Below, piece by piece: positions 33,936 through 41,053 of a stretch of DNA of 42,427 bases; within the stretch, counting starts at the first letter, position 1, and each line of letters begins with the position of its first letter. The translations under genes and the position numbers were made by a program. Source of the DNA: a virus. The notes below the pieces were generated by a model. The model saw only the letters and a list, made by a program, of their open reading frames with translations. It was not told where the DNA came from and did no database searches. Location of the stretch: IMG/VR virus record IMGVR_UViG_3300035698_011517, positions 1-42,427 of that record. One strand, 5' to 3'.

Positions 33936-36900
33936 GTAAGTTCAGCTAGTTGTTCTAATTCTATTGTAGAATCTCTAAAGGTTATACGCACAACAAGTAC
34001 ATGTTGATTAAGTCCAGTATTATGTACACCACCAGTCCAAGGTATCTGAACTGCATCTATTCCACCTATGACTAAATCTACTATAGCACCTGACCTACAG
34101 CCGTCTCCGTTCGCATCACCGCCAACATACAGCTTATAAGCATCAAGCCAACCAGAAGGATACTCTCCTGGGCCAGCAGTTCCTGGAAACTTGATCTCTA
34201 CATTGACATTTCCTGTAGGAGCTCCAGCTCCACCGTAATATGAAGTACCAAGATCAAGACTTGTTATCCCAATAATCTGTAAAGTTCCATTAGAATGAGG
34301 AACACCTACATCATTAAATGCTCTATAGTATCCGCCAATAGCAGCACCACCCGCAGGATATCCTGAGTAATCTCTTAGCTGAACAGGATCTCTTGCTGGA
34401 GCGGTAAAGTCTGTCTGAGGGAATATTAATTTTCCATCATACTGTTGAAGATCTGTAAGAGTGCCCGCACCGTCTCCATAAGGAGCAGCTCCAGCCCCAA
34501 GAATAATAGTACTATCCCAAGGACCATAAGGAGCTACTGGAATAGTTGGGAAGTCTACTCCACCAAAGGTAGCTGGAAGAAGCCTATACGTCTCATAACA
34601 AAAATCTTCAGTAGCCATAACTGATACATCCGTTGGCATTATAATATAATCTGTAACAGCTATTACAGCAGCTGCAGAAGTAAATGGATCATAAACTGTA
34701 ACGTCTACTGTAGCTCCTACTAACTCTTCAGCAGTAGCTGTAGTATCCTTACCAGTGATTATAGCGTTATCAGTTCTGTCTTGTGGAACAGAAAAACCGA
34801 CAACAGCGGCATCGTTCCAATTAACTCCCTGTGTTATCACCGGCCCAGCTAATGTAGTAATGTCTATCTGAGCAATCTGTGTCGCTAATGTAGTATACGC
34901 AACATTGGCTATGTCTACATTAAGAGTAACAGCGTTTCCGCCATCATAACCGCTTAAGCCCGACAAATATCGTACAGGAAGACCTATATCCAAGGTAGTA
35001 GTAGTTATTCCTAAGGCCCCACCAAAACCGCCAATGTCCCTAAAGAACTTGAACGTAGCAGAAGTCTCATTAATAACTGGGGCTGCTGATGTAAGATTAA
35101 GAGTAACCGTATTATACCCATCAACTAATTGGGCATGGGCATATGGAAGTACCATTGTTACATGACCTTGCTGGATAGTAGGATCTCCGCCCCACCATTG
35201 TACACTGTCTACTCTAAGAATACCATTAGGCCCAAAAGCTGGAGGGTATGCTTGTGCTCCTGCAGACAAAGCCGGGTTGAAGACAGCAGCTAAATCAAAC
35301 GTGTCTATTGCTACTGCATTCAACTCTAAAGTAAGATCACCGTACTGGGCATATTCGAATGACGTAGCTGGTGTTTCTACTTCAAAGTTGCCAAGAAGAG
35401 AAAACTCAAAGCAATACGCCGCAGAATCTCCTGCTGCTGGTGGTGCTTCATATACAGCAGCTCCGTCTGCTAAAATAGCTGTCTCAAAAGACCCTACTAG
35501 TTCAAGAGCCACTCCTGCTAAAGCAGTAGGATGACCAGCAACAGTTCCATGGAGGTATCTAATAGCAAGGTTGATTCTCTCTACTGCATCTACCACAGAA
35601 TTGGCCGCGCTTAAGGCAAGATACCCATCAGCAAGTAATCCTTGAGGAGAAACCCCAAGAAATAAATCAGCTCCATAATGTTGATGTAGTGTAGTAATTG
35701 TTCCACTAGTAAGTTCTGTCAGGTCAATCTTATCAAGATCGCTCATCAACCCTTCGGACACTATCGTGGCTAATCCAAGGCTAAAAGCAAATTCAAGTGC
35801 TCCTGCTCCTGGAGATGATACTGATATACCATAGCCACCACTAAGCTGGAAGTTTCCGCCTGCATGGGCTAACCCATTTATAGTAACAACACCAGCATCT
35901 GCTGCTATTCCTACCTCAAAAGCCAAAGGATAAGCAGATATAGTTACATTTCCATCGTTGATAAGGTCAAGATTCTGTACGCCATCAGGCCCAACAAAAT
36001 TTATGGTGCTGATGTGGCCCAACATTGTGTTGATAGCATTATATACAGCAGCCTTAATTGCCCCAAGCTCTATAGCTGGCCGTATTAAGGCATCAGCATA
36101 CAACTCGCTAAGTTCGTTCTCCATTCCATACCGCATATCAAACGGCATTGTTGGATCTACTGCTAATGGATTTGGAACATACGCTACATCAATTATTACG
36201 CCCCGACCTATAGACGCTCCTAAAGCGTCTTCTCCAGAAGTAAACCCTCTTGCAGTAACCTGATAAGGACGAATAGATGGATCTACTACTACACCAGCTA
36301 AGTCAGCTATTTGTGTTATTGTAAGAGGATTACAAGCAGCAGCACCGTCATGCGGCTGGTCTCCTGTAATAGGATCAATAAGAACAAAGTTCTCTATTAC
36401 GTCCGCCGCAGTAGATCCGGTTGGAAACTCCGGGCTTATTCCAGTCCTAAAACCCCAGAAAACATTCTCAGTAAGGGTAAATCTGAAAGTATGAGTTGCC
36501 GGTACTATAGCTCCGTCAGCTACGGTAATTGACCTAAGGTAAGGCTCCGCCATAAGCGGATCACGGTCATACAGAAAGTCAAGAGCTGTTCTTACACTTA
36601 TGTCACCTAACCCATCCCACGAGTCAAGAAAGATATCTTCCCCATGATGGACAAAGAGCTCTCCAGCCAAGTTTGTAATGTCTCTAATAAAATGCTGTTC
36701 TACTTTGTCTCTAGTAACCTGGGAAGGATTTAAATTATAGTTAAGACTATTAACAAAGTCATCCAAAAGAAATACATCAGTCTGGTTATAGGCTGAAGGG
36801 TAAACCAAAAAGACGTACGCTTGTGTTTCTACAGTAGGAGGGCCATCAGAATCTGTAAGACTAAGCGTAAATGTATAAGTTCCTACATCAGCAGCAACTA

Positions 36901-37096
36901 TATCACTTGTCTGTCTTAAGTAATAATAACCTCCAGCAGATACTATGGCCATTCCTGGAGGAAGTGTTCCAGAATCCAAGGCCCAAGTATAAGGGGAGAC
37001 TCCTCCAAGCTCCTGCAGCTTCTTGTCATATGTACCAGAAACAGCTACAAAAGCTGGGGGTAAATCTGTAGTTACTATGGTGAGCAGATCAGCCAT
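33929..37096 (-). CDS. Very large tail-fibre-like protein with N-terminal Ig-like domain
   Basis: 1055 residues, overlapping the preceding gene by 8 bp. Residues about 1-105 form a putative-Ig domain (VSGTYDKKLQELGGVSPYTW, GTLPPGMAIV, GTYTFTLSLTDSDG). The rest is beta-rich, with Ala/Gly/Thr, repeated short hydrophobic strands and few helices (one near HISTINFVGPDG), as in long phage fibres. It has no Lys-x-Ala head motif and no signal peptide. Role: probably adhesion or side-fibre. The stop codon lies inside palindrome copy 3. Confidence 0.65.
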   Translation of the reverse strand: MADLLTIVTTDLPPAFVAVSGTYDKKLQELGGVSPYTWALDSGTLPPGMAIVSAGGYYYLRQTSDIVAADVGTYTFTLSLTDSDGPPTVETQAYVFLVYPSAYNQTDVFLLDDFVNSLNYNLNPSQVTRDKVEQHFIRDITNLAGELFVHHGEDIFLDSWDGLGDISVRTALDFLYDRDPLMAEPYLRSITVADGAIVPATHTFRFTLTENVFWGFRTGISPEFPTGSTAADVIENFVLIDPITGDQPHDGAAACNPLTITQIADLAGVVVDPSIRPYQVTARGFTSGEDALGASIGRGVIIDVAYVPNPLAVDPTMPFDMRYGMENELSELYADALIRPAIELGAIKAAVYNAINTMLGHISTINFVGPDGVQNLDLINDGNVTISAYPLAFEVGIAADAGVVTINGLAHAGGNFQLSGGYGISVSSPGAGALEFAFSLGLATIVSEGLMSDLDKIDLTELTSGTITTLHQHYGADLFLGVSPQGLLADGYLALSAANSVVDAVERINLAIRYLHGTVAGHPTALAGVALELVGSFETAILADGAAVYEAPPAAGDSAAYCFEFSLLGNFEVETPATSFEYAQYGDLTLELNAVAIDTFDLAAVFNPALSAGAQAYPPAFGPNGILRVDSVQWWGGDPTIQQGHVTMVLPYAHAQLVDGYNTVTLNLTSAAPVINETSATFKFFRDIGGFGGALGITTTTLDIGLPVRYLSGLSGYDGGNAVTLNVDIANVAYTTLATQIAQIDITTLAGPVITQGVNWNDAAVVGFSVPQDRTDNAIITGKDTTATAEELVGATVDVTVYDPFTSAAAVIAVTDYIIMPTDVSVMATEDFCYETYRLLPATFGGVDFPTIPVAPYGPWDSTIILGAGAAPYGDGAGTLTDLQQYDGKLIFPQTDFTAPARDPVQLRDYSGYPAGGAAIGGYYRAFNDVGVPHSNGTLQIIGITSLDLGTSYYGGAGAPTGNVNVEIKFPGTAGPGEYPSGWLDAYKLYVGGDANGDGCRSGAIVDLVIGGIDAVQIPWTGGVHNTGLNQHVLVVRITFRDSTIELEQLAELTW

Positions 37097-37316
37097 TTAT
37101 TACTTCTTTCAATTTTTCTACTAATCCTATCCCAACAATAAGGAGACCATCTGTTGTAAGAAGGGCAGGAAAAGCAGGTATCTGGTCCATCTCACTAAGA
37201 GTAGGCTTTCTTATAGTCAATGGCACCCTGTGTTCCAGACAATAGGAAGCCGCTGGCTCCATCACTGTATTACACAAGCCGCACGAATCTACATAAAAAA
37301 GAATAGGCCCGTTCAT
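37089..37316 (-). CDS. Glutaredoxin/thioredoxin-fold protein
   Basis: 75 residues; AAGGAG five bases before the ATG. The sequence fits a minimal glutaredoxin: strand ILFYVDS, active-site CGLC (13-16), helix, strand RVPLTIRKP, the cis-Pro loop IPAFPALLT (47-55), strand GLLIVGIG and final helix. It would reduce disulfides or act as a redox carrier, and glutaredoxin-like proteins are known in phages. It overlaps the giant fibre gene by 8 bp, so it is co-expressed with structural genes, which raises a possible role in folding or in Cys-rich head proteins (inference). Confidence 0.72.
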   Translation of the reverse strand: MNGPILFYVDSCGLCNTVMEPAASYCLEHRVPLTIRKPTLSEMDQIPAFPALLTTDGLLIVGIGLVEKLKEVING

Positions 37317-37403
37317 GTTGGCTCCTTACTTGAATGTAGGATATGACAAGGCATTGGCCATTTCAATAAAGGACGTGATTCAAAAACTCCTTCAAAGTAT
37401 GGC
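37313..37403 (-). pseudogene. Orphan C-terminal fragment of a gene cut by the TnpB element
   Basis: An open frame ending in TGA that overlaps the ATG of the glutaredoxin-like gene (ATGA), the arrangement of real coupled genes elsewhere here. Its visible product includes PYFEGVFESRPLLKWPMPCH. It has no usable start of its own and upstream runs straight into the right end of the TnpB element. The simplest reading is the 3' remnant of an operon gene disrupted by the insertion; the matching N-terminal part is not recognisable upstream of the element. Confidence 0.35.
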
Positions 37404-37438
37404 GTGAGCTGCTCAAGATACCAAAATAAATCATGAGC
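37404..37438 (-). ncRNA. TnpB right-end hairpin (3' part of putative omega/reRNA)
   Basis: On the minus strand GCTCATGA (37431-37438) can pair with TCTTGAGC (37411-37418) around a 12-nt loop, with one mismatch, and is followed by AGCTCAC. The GAACCCAGAAGCTC that leads into it is the usual type of tnpB 3' end. The stem overlaps the tnpB stop. In this family the guide RNA scaffold spans the 3' end of the gene and the right end, and the guide is the flanking sequence just beyond, here about 37384-37403. The 5' limit of the RNA is unknown. Confidence 0.4.
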
Positions 37439-38609
37439 TTCTGGGTTCAACGAGACTGCGCCCCAAAGGACGACTTACACCCTCTCCACCAGCGTTAATT
37501 CCGACAACTCCTGCCGTACCAAAAATCTCTATGTTAATTGCTGCATTCTCATCTCTATCATGAACAGATAAACAATTAGAACAGGTCCATGTCCGTTCAT
37601 AAAGCTTTAATGTCTTGTAAATGTGTCCACAACAACTACAACGTTTAGACGAGGGAAAGAACCGATCAATCTGGTTCAGCCAGCACCCCTGCTGAGCACC
37701 TTTATAAGAGAGTTGTCGAATAAATTCACCCCACCCTGCATCCGAAATGTACTTGGCCAATATAGGATTGCTCATCATATTTTTCACAGCCAGGCTCTCT
37801 GCATGAATCATTCGATTTTCTTCTACCAAACTTAAGGACAATTTATGAAGAAAATCATTACGTTGATTCTTCACTTTTTCATGCTGCTTAGCCAAGACAA
37901 TACGAGCTTTTTCTCGTCCCTTAGACCCTTTTTTACAACAAGAAAACTTACGACTGAGCCTTCTTAGCTTTTTCTTTGCTTTACGCAAGTACTGCGGAGC
38001 TGCTACTCGTACACCTCTGGAAGTGACAATAAAATCCTTCAGCCCCAAATCAATTCCAATCATGTCACCACCATAAGATGGCTCTGGAATTTCCACTTCA
38101 CAAACAAACGAGACAAAATATTTACCGGAACTAATCTGAGAAACATTAGCAAATCTTATCTTGCCCTCAATAGATCGATGAACTACCACTCTAATAAGAC
38201 CAGGAACCTTAGGAAGACGGAGTTTTCCGTCTTTCACCCAAAAATTCTGAGGAACACGAAAAGATTGCGCACTGCCTCTACTTTTAAACTTGGGAAACTG
38301 CGCCAGTTTAATAAAGAAATTTCTATAAGCAAGATCAAGATTTCTTAATGCATGCTGAAGCGCCTGTGAATTAACTTTATTTAACCACAAGTACTTTGAG
38401 TCCTGCTTAAGTTTCGTTAACAAACCTGCTGTATCATAATAATTTAACCCTTTTTTCTCCTCATCATTTTTATTCAGCATATAGAAATCAATACGCTTAC
38501 GTAAGAAATAATTGTATACAAAACGACAACAACCAAAATGATTAGCTAAAGCTGTTTTTTGGTCTTCATCAGGATAGATCCTAAATTTATATGCACGATT
38601 AATCTTCAT
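37431..38609 (-). mobile_element. tnpB: TnpB (OrfB) RNA-guided nuclease, solo IS200/IS605-type
   Basis: 392 residues from the ATG at 38607-38609 (MKINRAYKFRIYP, the usual TnpB opening); a GTG five codons upstream is less likely. Catalytic residues of the RuvC-like domain are all present: Asp in IGIDLG (about 187), Glu in HAESL (about 271) and Asp in DRDENAA (about 353). The zinc finger has CSCC (about 324-327) and CSNC (about 343-346). The Arg/Lys-rich helix before the second RuvC motif is intact. No TnpA transposase lies nearby, so it is a solo element that would need help in trans. TnpB cuts DNA guided by an RNA from the element's right end. No frameshift or stop is seen, so it is probably active. 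Confidence 0.93.
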
Positions 38610-38615
38610 GCTTAC

Positions 38616-38644
38616 AGTATACACTAATCTATGTAAGTTATCAA
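38616..38644 (-). promoter_or_regulatory. Strong sigma70-type promoter of tnpB, predicted leaderless
   Basis: On the minus strand TTGATA (38639-38644) and TATACT (38616-38621) are separated by exactly 17 bp; each hexamer matches the consensus at five of six positions. The A of the tnpB ATG is seven bases below the -10, where transcription should start. There is no Shine-Dalgarno sequence, unlike most phage genes here. The tnpB message is therefore predicted to have no 5' leader. Confidence 0.7.
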
Positions 38645-38659
38645 ATTAAAGACTCAAAT

Positions 38660-38687
38660 TTGTAAAGAAAATATGGCATAATATATT
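38660..38687 (+). promoter_or_regulatory. Possible promoter for the plus-strand gene island
   Basis: TTGTAA (38660-38665) and TATATT (38682-38687) with a 16-bp spacer, in an AT-rich stretch divergent from the tnpB promoter. It would give a leader of about 130 nt ahead of the first plus-strand gene. The region 38688-38769 otherwise holds only an AT-rich run and an AAAGGA followed by a two-codon ORF (ATG CTC TAA), of unclear meaning. Confidence 0.35.
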
Positions 38688-38769
38688 GGTAGAAACTAAT
38701 TAATTTTTTTATTCACTTAAGAAAGGACGTTCTACAATGCTCTAATGAAAATAGGACAATAAAGAATAA

Positions 38770-38832
38770 CGCCCAAAAGAATAAAATGTAAACCCCTTGC
38801 TTCAATAAACCACAAGGGTGTCCTAATGGGCG
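38770..38832 (+). promoter_or_regulatory. Leader hairpin covering the start codon of the first island gene
   Basis: CGCCCA (38770-38775) pairs perfectly with TGGGCG (38827-38832), which contains the last two bases of the ATG. Inside, CCCTTG (38794-38799) pairs with CAAGGG (38813-38818), the only purine-rich stretch that could serve as ribosome site. Both elements needed for initiation would thus be double-stranded. This could be a translational switch or simply a poor start; no known riboswitch class is recognised. Confidence 0.35.
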
Positions 38833-39176
38833 AATGTATTAAGGGAGCTATCCTGGTTGCTGTAGTCTTGTTTGCTGTTGTTTTTTTATACCAATCTTGT
38901 AATAAGGGTGGTGCAACAGAAACAGGAACAGGAGAAATAGCAGCCAAAGAAGCAGTAAAAATAGAGGAGTCTAACACCATTATGGTTTTGTATCTTGAAG
39001 GAGATAACAAAATCTTGTTTAATGGTGTTACTGTTCCTATTTCAGATCTTGAATCTTTTCTTAATAGCTCCTCTCCTGGGGCTGTTAGACTTAAAGGTTT
39101 GGAAGTGTGTACCTGGGCATTCTATTCTTCTGTAAAAAGGACAATAGAAAAAGCTGGGTACAAAACAATAAGCTAA
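38826..39176 (+). CDS. Small membrane-anchored or exported protein
   Basis: 116 residues on the strand opposite to the structural genes. A hydrophobic N-terminal segment (GAILVAVVLFAVVFLYQSC) followed by a polar Gly/Thr/Glu linker predicts a membrane anchor or signal peptide; the Cys after YQS is not in a good lipobox. The rest is a small soluble domain (residues about 50-116). It is followed directly by an intrinsic terminator. Its own signals on the opposite strand mark it as a moron-type gene, perhaps altering the host surface; no family is recognised. Confidence 0.6.
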   Translation: MGECIKGAILVAVVLFAVVFLYQSCNKGGATETGTGEIAAKEAVKIEESNTIMVLYLEGDNKILFNGVTVPISDLESFLNSSSPGAVRLKGLEVCTWAFYSSVKRTIEKAGYKTIS

Positions 39177-39178
39177 TA

Positions 39179-39212
39179 AAGGGGTCTTATTTTAAGGCCC
39201 CTACTTTTCTTT
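39179..39212 (+). terminator. Rho-independent terminator
   Basis: 7-bp stem AGGGGTC (39180-39186) with GGCCCCT (39196-39202, one G:U pair), 9-nt loop, followed by ACTTTTCTTT. It lies three bases after the stop of the membrane protein gene on the plus strand. Confidence 0.8.
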
Positions 39213-39223
39213 AGGGAGAATAA

Positions 39224-39397
39224 ATGGAATTAGAGCGGTGTGAGCAGTGCCAAAAGTTGATAAGGTACCCTTACGTTATCAACAATGAACGCATCTTCTG
39301 CTCACATGAATGTGCGGACATGCACGACGAACACCCTTCGAGGGAAAAGTTGTGCAAGTTGATGACACCGCCTCTGGCGGTGGCTATAAAAATCTAA
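39224..39397 (+). CDS. Small Cys-rich, zinc-finger-like protein
   Basis: 57 residues, ATG at 39224 with AGGGAG seven bases upstream. Begins MELERCEQCQKL and continues with FCSHECADMH: a C-x2-C pair (6, 9) and a C-x3-C pair (26, 30) that could hold one zinc ion, as in small treble-clef or MYM-like fingers. It is followed within 10 bases by another terminator. The compact, codon-like composition and good ribosome site support it being real. Function unknown; small zinc proteins in phages often bind host proteins or nucleic acid. Confidence 0.6.
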   Translation: MELERCEQCQKLIRYPYVINNERIFCSHECADMHDEHPSREKLCKLMTPPLAVAIKI

Positions 39398-39403
39398 AAA
39401 TAG

Positions 39404-39443
39404 GAAGGGAGAGGTTTAAAACCCTCTTCTTTTATTTTTATTT
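39404..39443 (+). terminator. Rho-independent terminator
   Basis: AAGGGAGAGG (39405-39414) pairs with CCTCTTCTTT (39423-39432) over 10 bp including two G:U pairs, around an 8-nt loop, followed by a T-rich run (ATTTTTATTTTG). It closes the transcript of the small Cys-rich gene. Confidence 0.7.
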
Positions 39444-39491
39444 TGTTTTGGGAAACTGCTTGATAGTTACTTCTTTTTTTTTGGAAAAGCG

Positions 39492-39761
39492 ATGGCATCA
39501 AAAATACCAAAAAGAATTAAAAATGGACAAGACGTTTCAATAGCTGTCAAAAATCTAGGAAAATACGGAGTAGTCTGGCTACCTAGATGTAAGTATGCAA
39601 TTAGAACAGGCAAACTTATCTATCGTGACAATGATGGATCTTACTGGGAAGGTGCTATTAAAAATAGATCTGTCCATCTTGTATGGGTGGCTAACGGTCC
39701 AAGAGAATTAAAGAAGCCTATAGCTTCTCGCAAACCCAAAAGTTTATACTTTGAGGGATAG
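39492..39761 (+). CDS. Small basic hypothetical protein
   Basis: 89 residues, ATG preceded by GGAAAAG six bases upstream in a T-rich stretch. Strongly basic (many Lys/Arg), beta-type core (YGVVWLPRCKYAIRTGKLIY, then HLVWVANGP) and a basic tail; it could bind nucleic acid. It ends 44 bp inside the 3' end of the converging minus-strand fibre gene, so the two transcripts would collide there. No family is recognised. It is the last plus-strand gene of the island. Confidence 0.55.
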   Translation: MASKIPKRIKNGQDVSIAVKNLGKYGVVWLPRCKYAIRTGKLIYRDNDGSYWEGAIKNRSVHLVWVANGPRELKKPIASRKPKSLYFEG

Positions 39762-41052
39762 CATCTGACCCACTCATCTTGACTTTATGTCTATGTTCGC
39801 CTTCAGTATAATTAAGCACTTCAAAAAAAGACAAAATAGTTAATCCATCCAATGCTGCATACGTTTTGTACTCACCATTTGGCCATACAGCAGATAAATT
39901 GTCATATTCTTCGCTAGTCAGCCCAGAGACTATTTCTATTCCTGCACCGGTATGCACAACAAAACGAAGTTCAGTATAATGATACTCTTGTAAAATATTA
40001 TAAATAGCAGAAGTCATTGCCCCTTCTCTATAGAGAATAGCATTATATGGAATAGAATACCCAGCAACAGGAAACATTTCGTTATAGTTCCCTACACTCC
40101 ATTCAGGGCCACCTTCTCGTATGATTAGGATTTCCCCTGGAATATGATGTCCCATCCATCTGGCAGAAGGAACTACAACTTCCTGATCTGCTGCTTCATC
40201 ATATAAAAAAGCTGAAACCATAGAAAAGCTGTCATGATTATGTGCATCTGTTCCTAAAGTAGGAGTTCCGCTGTTCATCATTGCTGGATAAGTTGTAAGC
40301 GGATCGCCATATACCTGAAACAGCAACTGATCTTTGGCAATAGCTCTATATCCTTGTGGTGGGCTATCACCTTCCCATAAAATAGTCATACCCGAAGGAA
40401 ACTGTGCATCCATAGGATTATCACAATAAGGAATATTGTTTCCTTGGTCTCCTGCAGCAAGAACAGCCCCAGAAATTACACAGCCTTCACCTCTTTTACC
40501 TGACAATTCTATTATATATGTAACAGAAGTTGCGGATAGTGGGACTGAGACAGCTCCACCAAACCGTCTATACCTGTCACAATAAGCTGAAAAATGTTCT
40601 GCTGCTGTTTCTTCTGTTCCTGTGTCAACAATTAGAGATATTCTTACATCTCCTCCCCATTCTCCTGCACCTAATGCAACAGATACACCCTTTCCCCGAA
40701 AAAATAAAGGTTCGTCTACTGTCTGGGAAAGTCTGATAACACTGTTATGGTCTGTAAACCGTATCCCTACATTGTTTCCAGAATCATATGAGAATAATGT
40801 AGCTGTTCCATTGACTTCCTGAGGATTTATGTAGATCGAACAGCCCCCGGCAACTGCTTCTATGTTCCAAGCCCCTAGTTTTTGGGAATCATTCTCTCCT
40901 TCTGTTAAAGAACAAAGAAGAGAGTTAGGATTCATCCTATAACTGCCTTCATATAGTTCACTATACCCTCTGGCCACTCCAGCAAAGTTACCGTTGTGGA
41001 TTCTATTGCGTACCCCAGTTGTTTTTCTGACTGTCCTGACTAACTCACTCAT
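39718..41052 (-). CDS. Tail-fibre-like protein with tail-collar-type motif
   Basis: 444 residues. Opens with RNRIHNGNFAGVARGY, like the carbohydrate-binding 'N-G-x-F' start of many fibre tip modules; jelly-roll strands follow. Around residue 225-240, MTILWEGDSPPQGYRAI matches the 'W-x-G-x-x-P-x-G-(W/Y)' tail-collar pattern, followed by His-rich loops (DAHNHDSF, EGEHRHKVKM) and the ending INFWVCEKL. It starts one base after the previous stop. It appears paralogous to the gene upstream (similar order and similar ending). Its last 44 bp overlap the converging plus-strand gene. Confidence 0.65.
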   Translation of the reverse strand: MSELVRTVRKTTGVRNRIHNGNFAGVARGYSELYEGSYRMNPNSLLCSLTEGENDSQKLGAWNIEAVAGGCSIYINPQEVNGTATLFSYDSGNNVGIRFTDHNSVIRLSQTVDEPLFFRGKGVSVALGAGEWGGDVRISLIVDTGTEETAAEHFSAYCDRYRRFGGAVSVPLSATSVTYIIELSGKRGEGCVISGAVLAAGDQGNNIPYCDNPMDAQFPSGMTILWEGDSPPQGYRAIAKDQLLFQVYGDPLTTYPAMMNSGTPTLGTDAHNHDSFSMVSAFLYDEAADQEVVVPSARWMGHHIPGEILIIREGGPEWSVGNYNEMFPVAGYSIPYNAILYREGAMTSAIYNILQEYHYTELRFVVHTGAGIEIVSGLTSEEYDNLSAVWPNGEYKTYAALDGLTILSFFEVLNYTEGEHRHKVKMSGSDAIPQSINFWVCEKL

Positions 41053-41053
41053 C

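Noticed and set aside
38732-39010. Minus-strand open frame of 92 codons in the plus-strand island
   Set aside because: Its start lies inside the membrane-protein gene on the other strand, there is no ribosome site, and the plus-strand gene with its terminator explains the region better.
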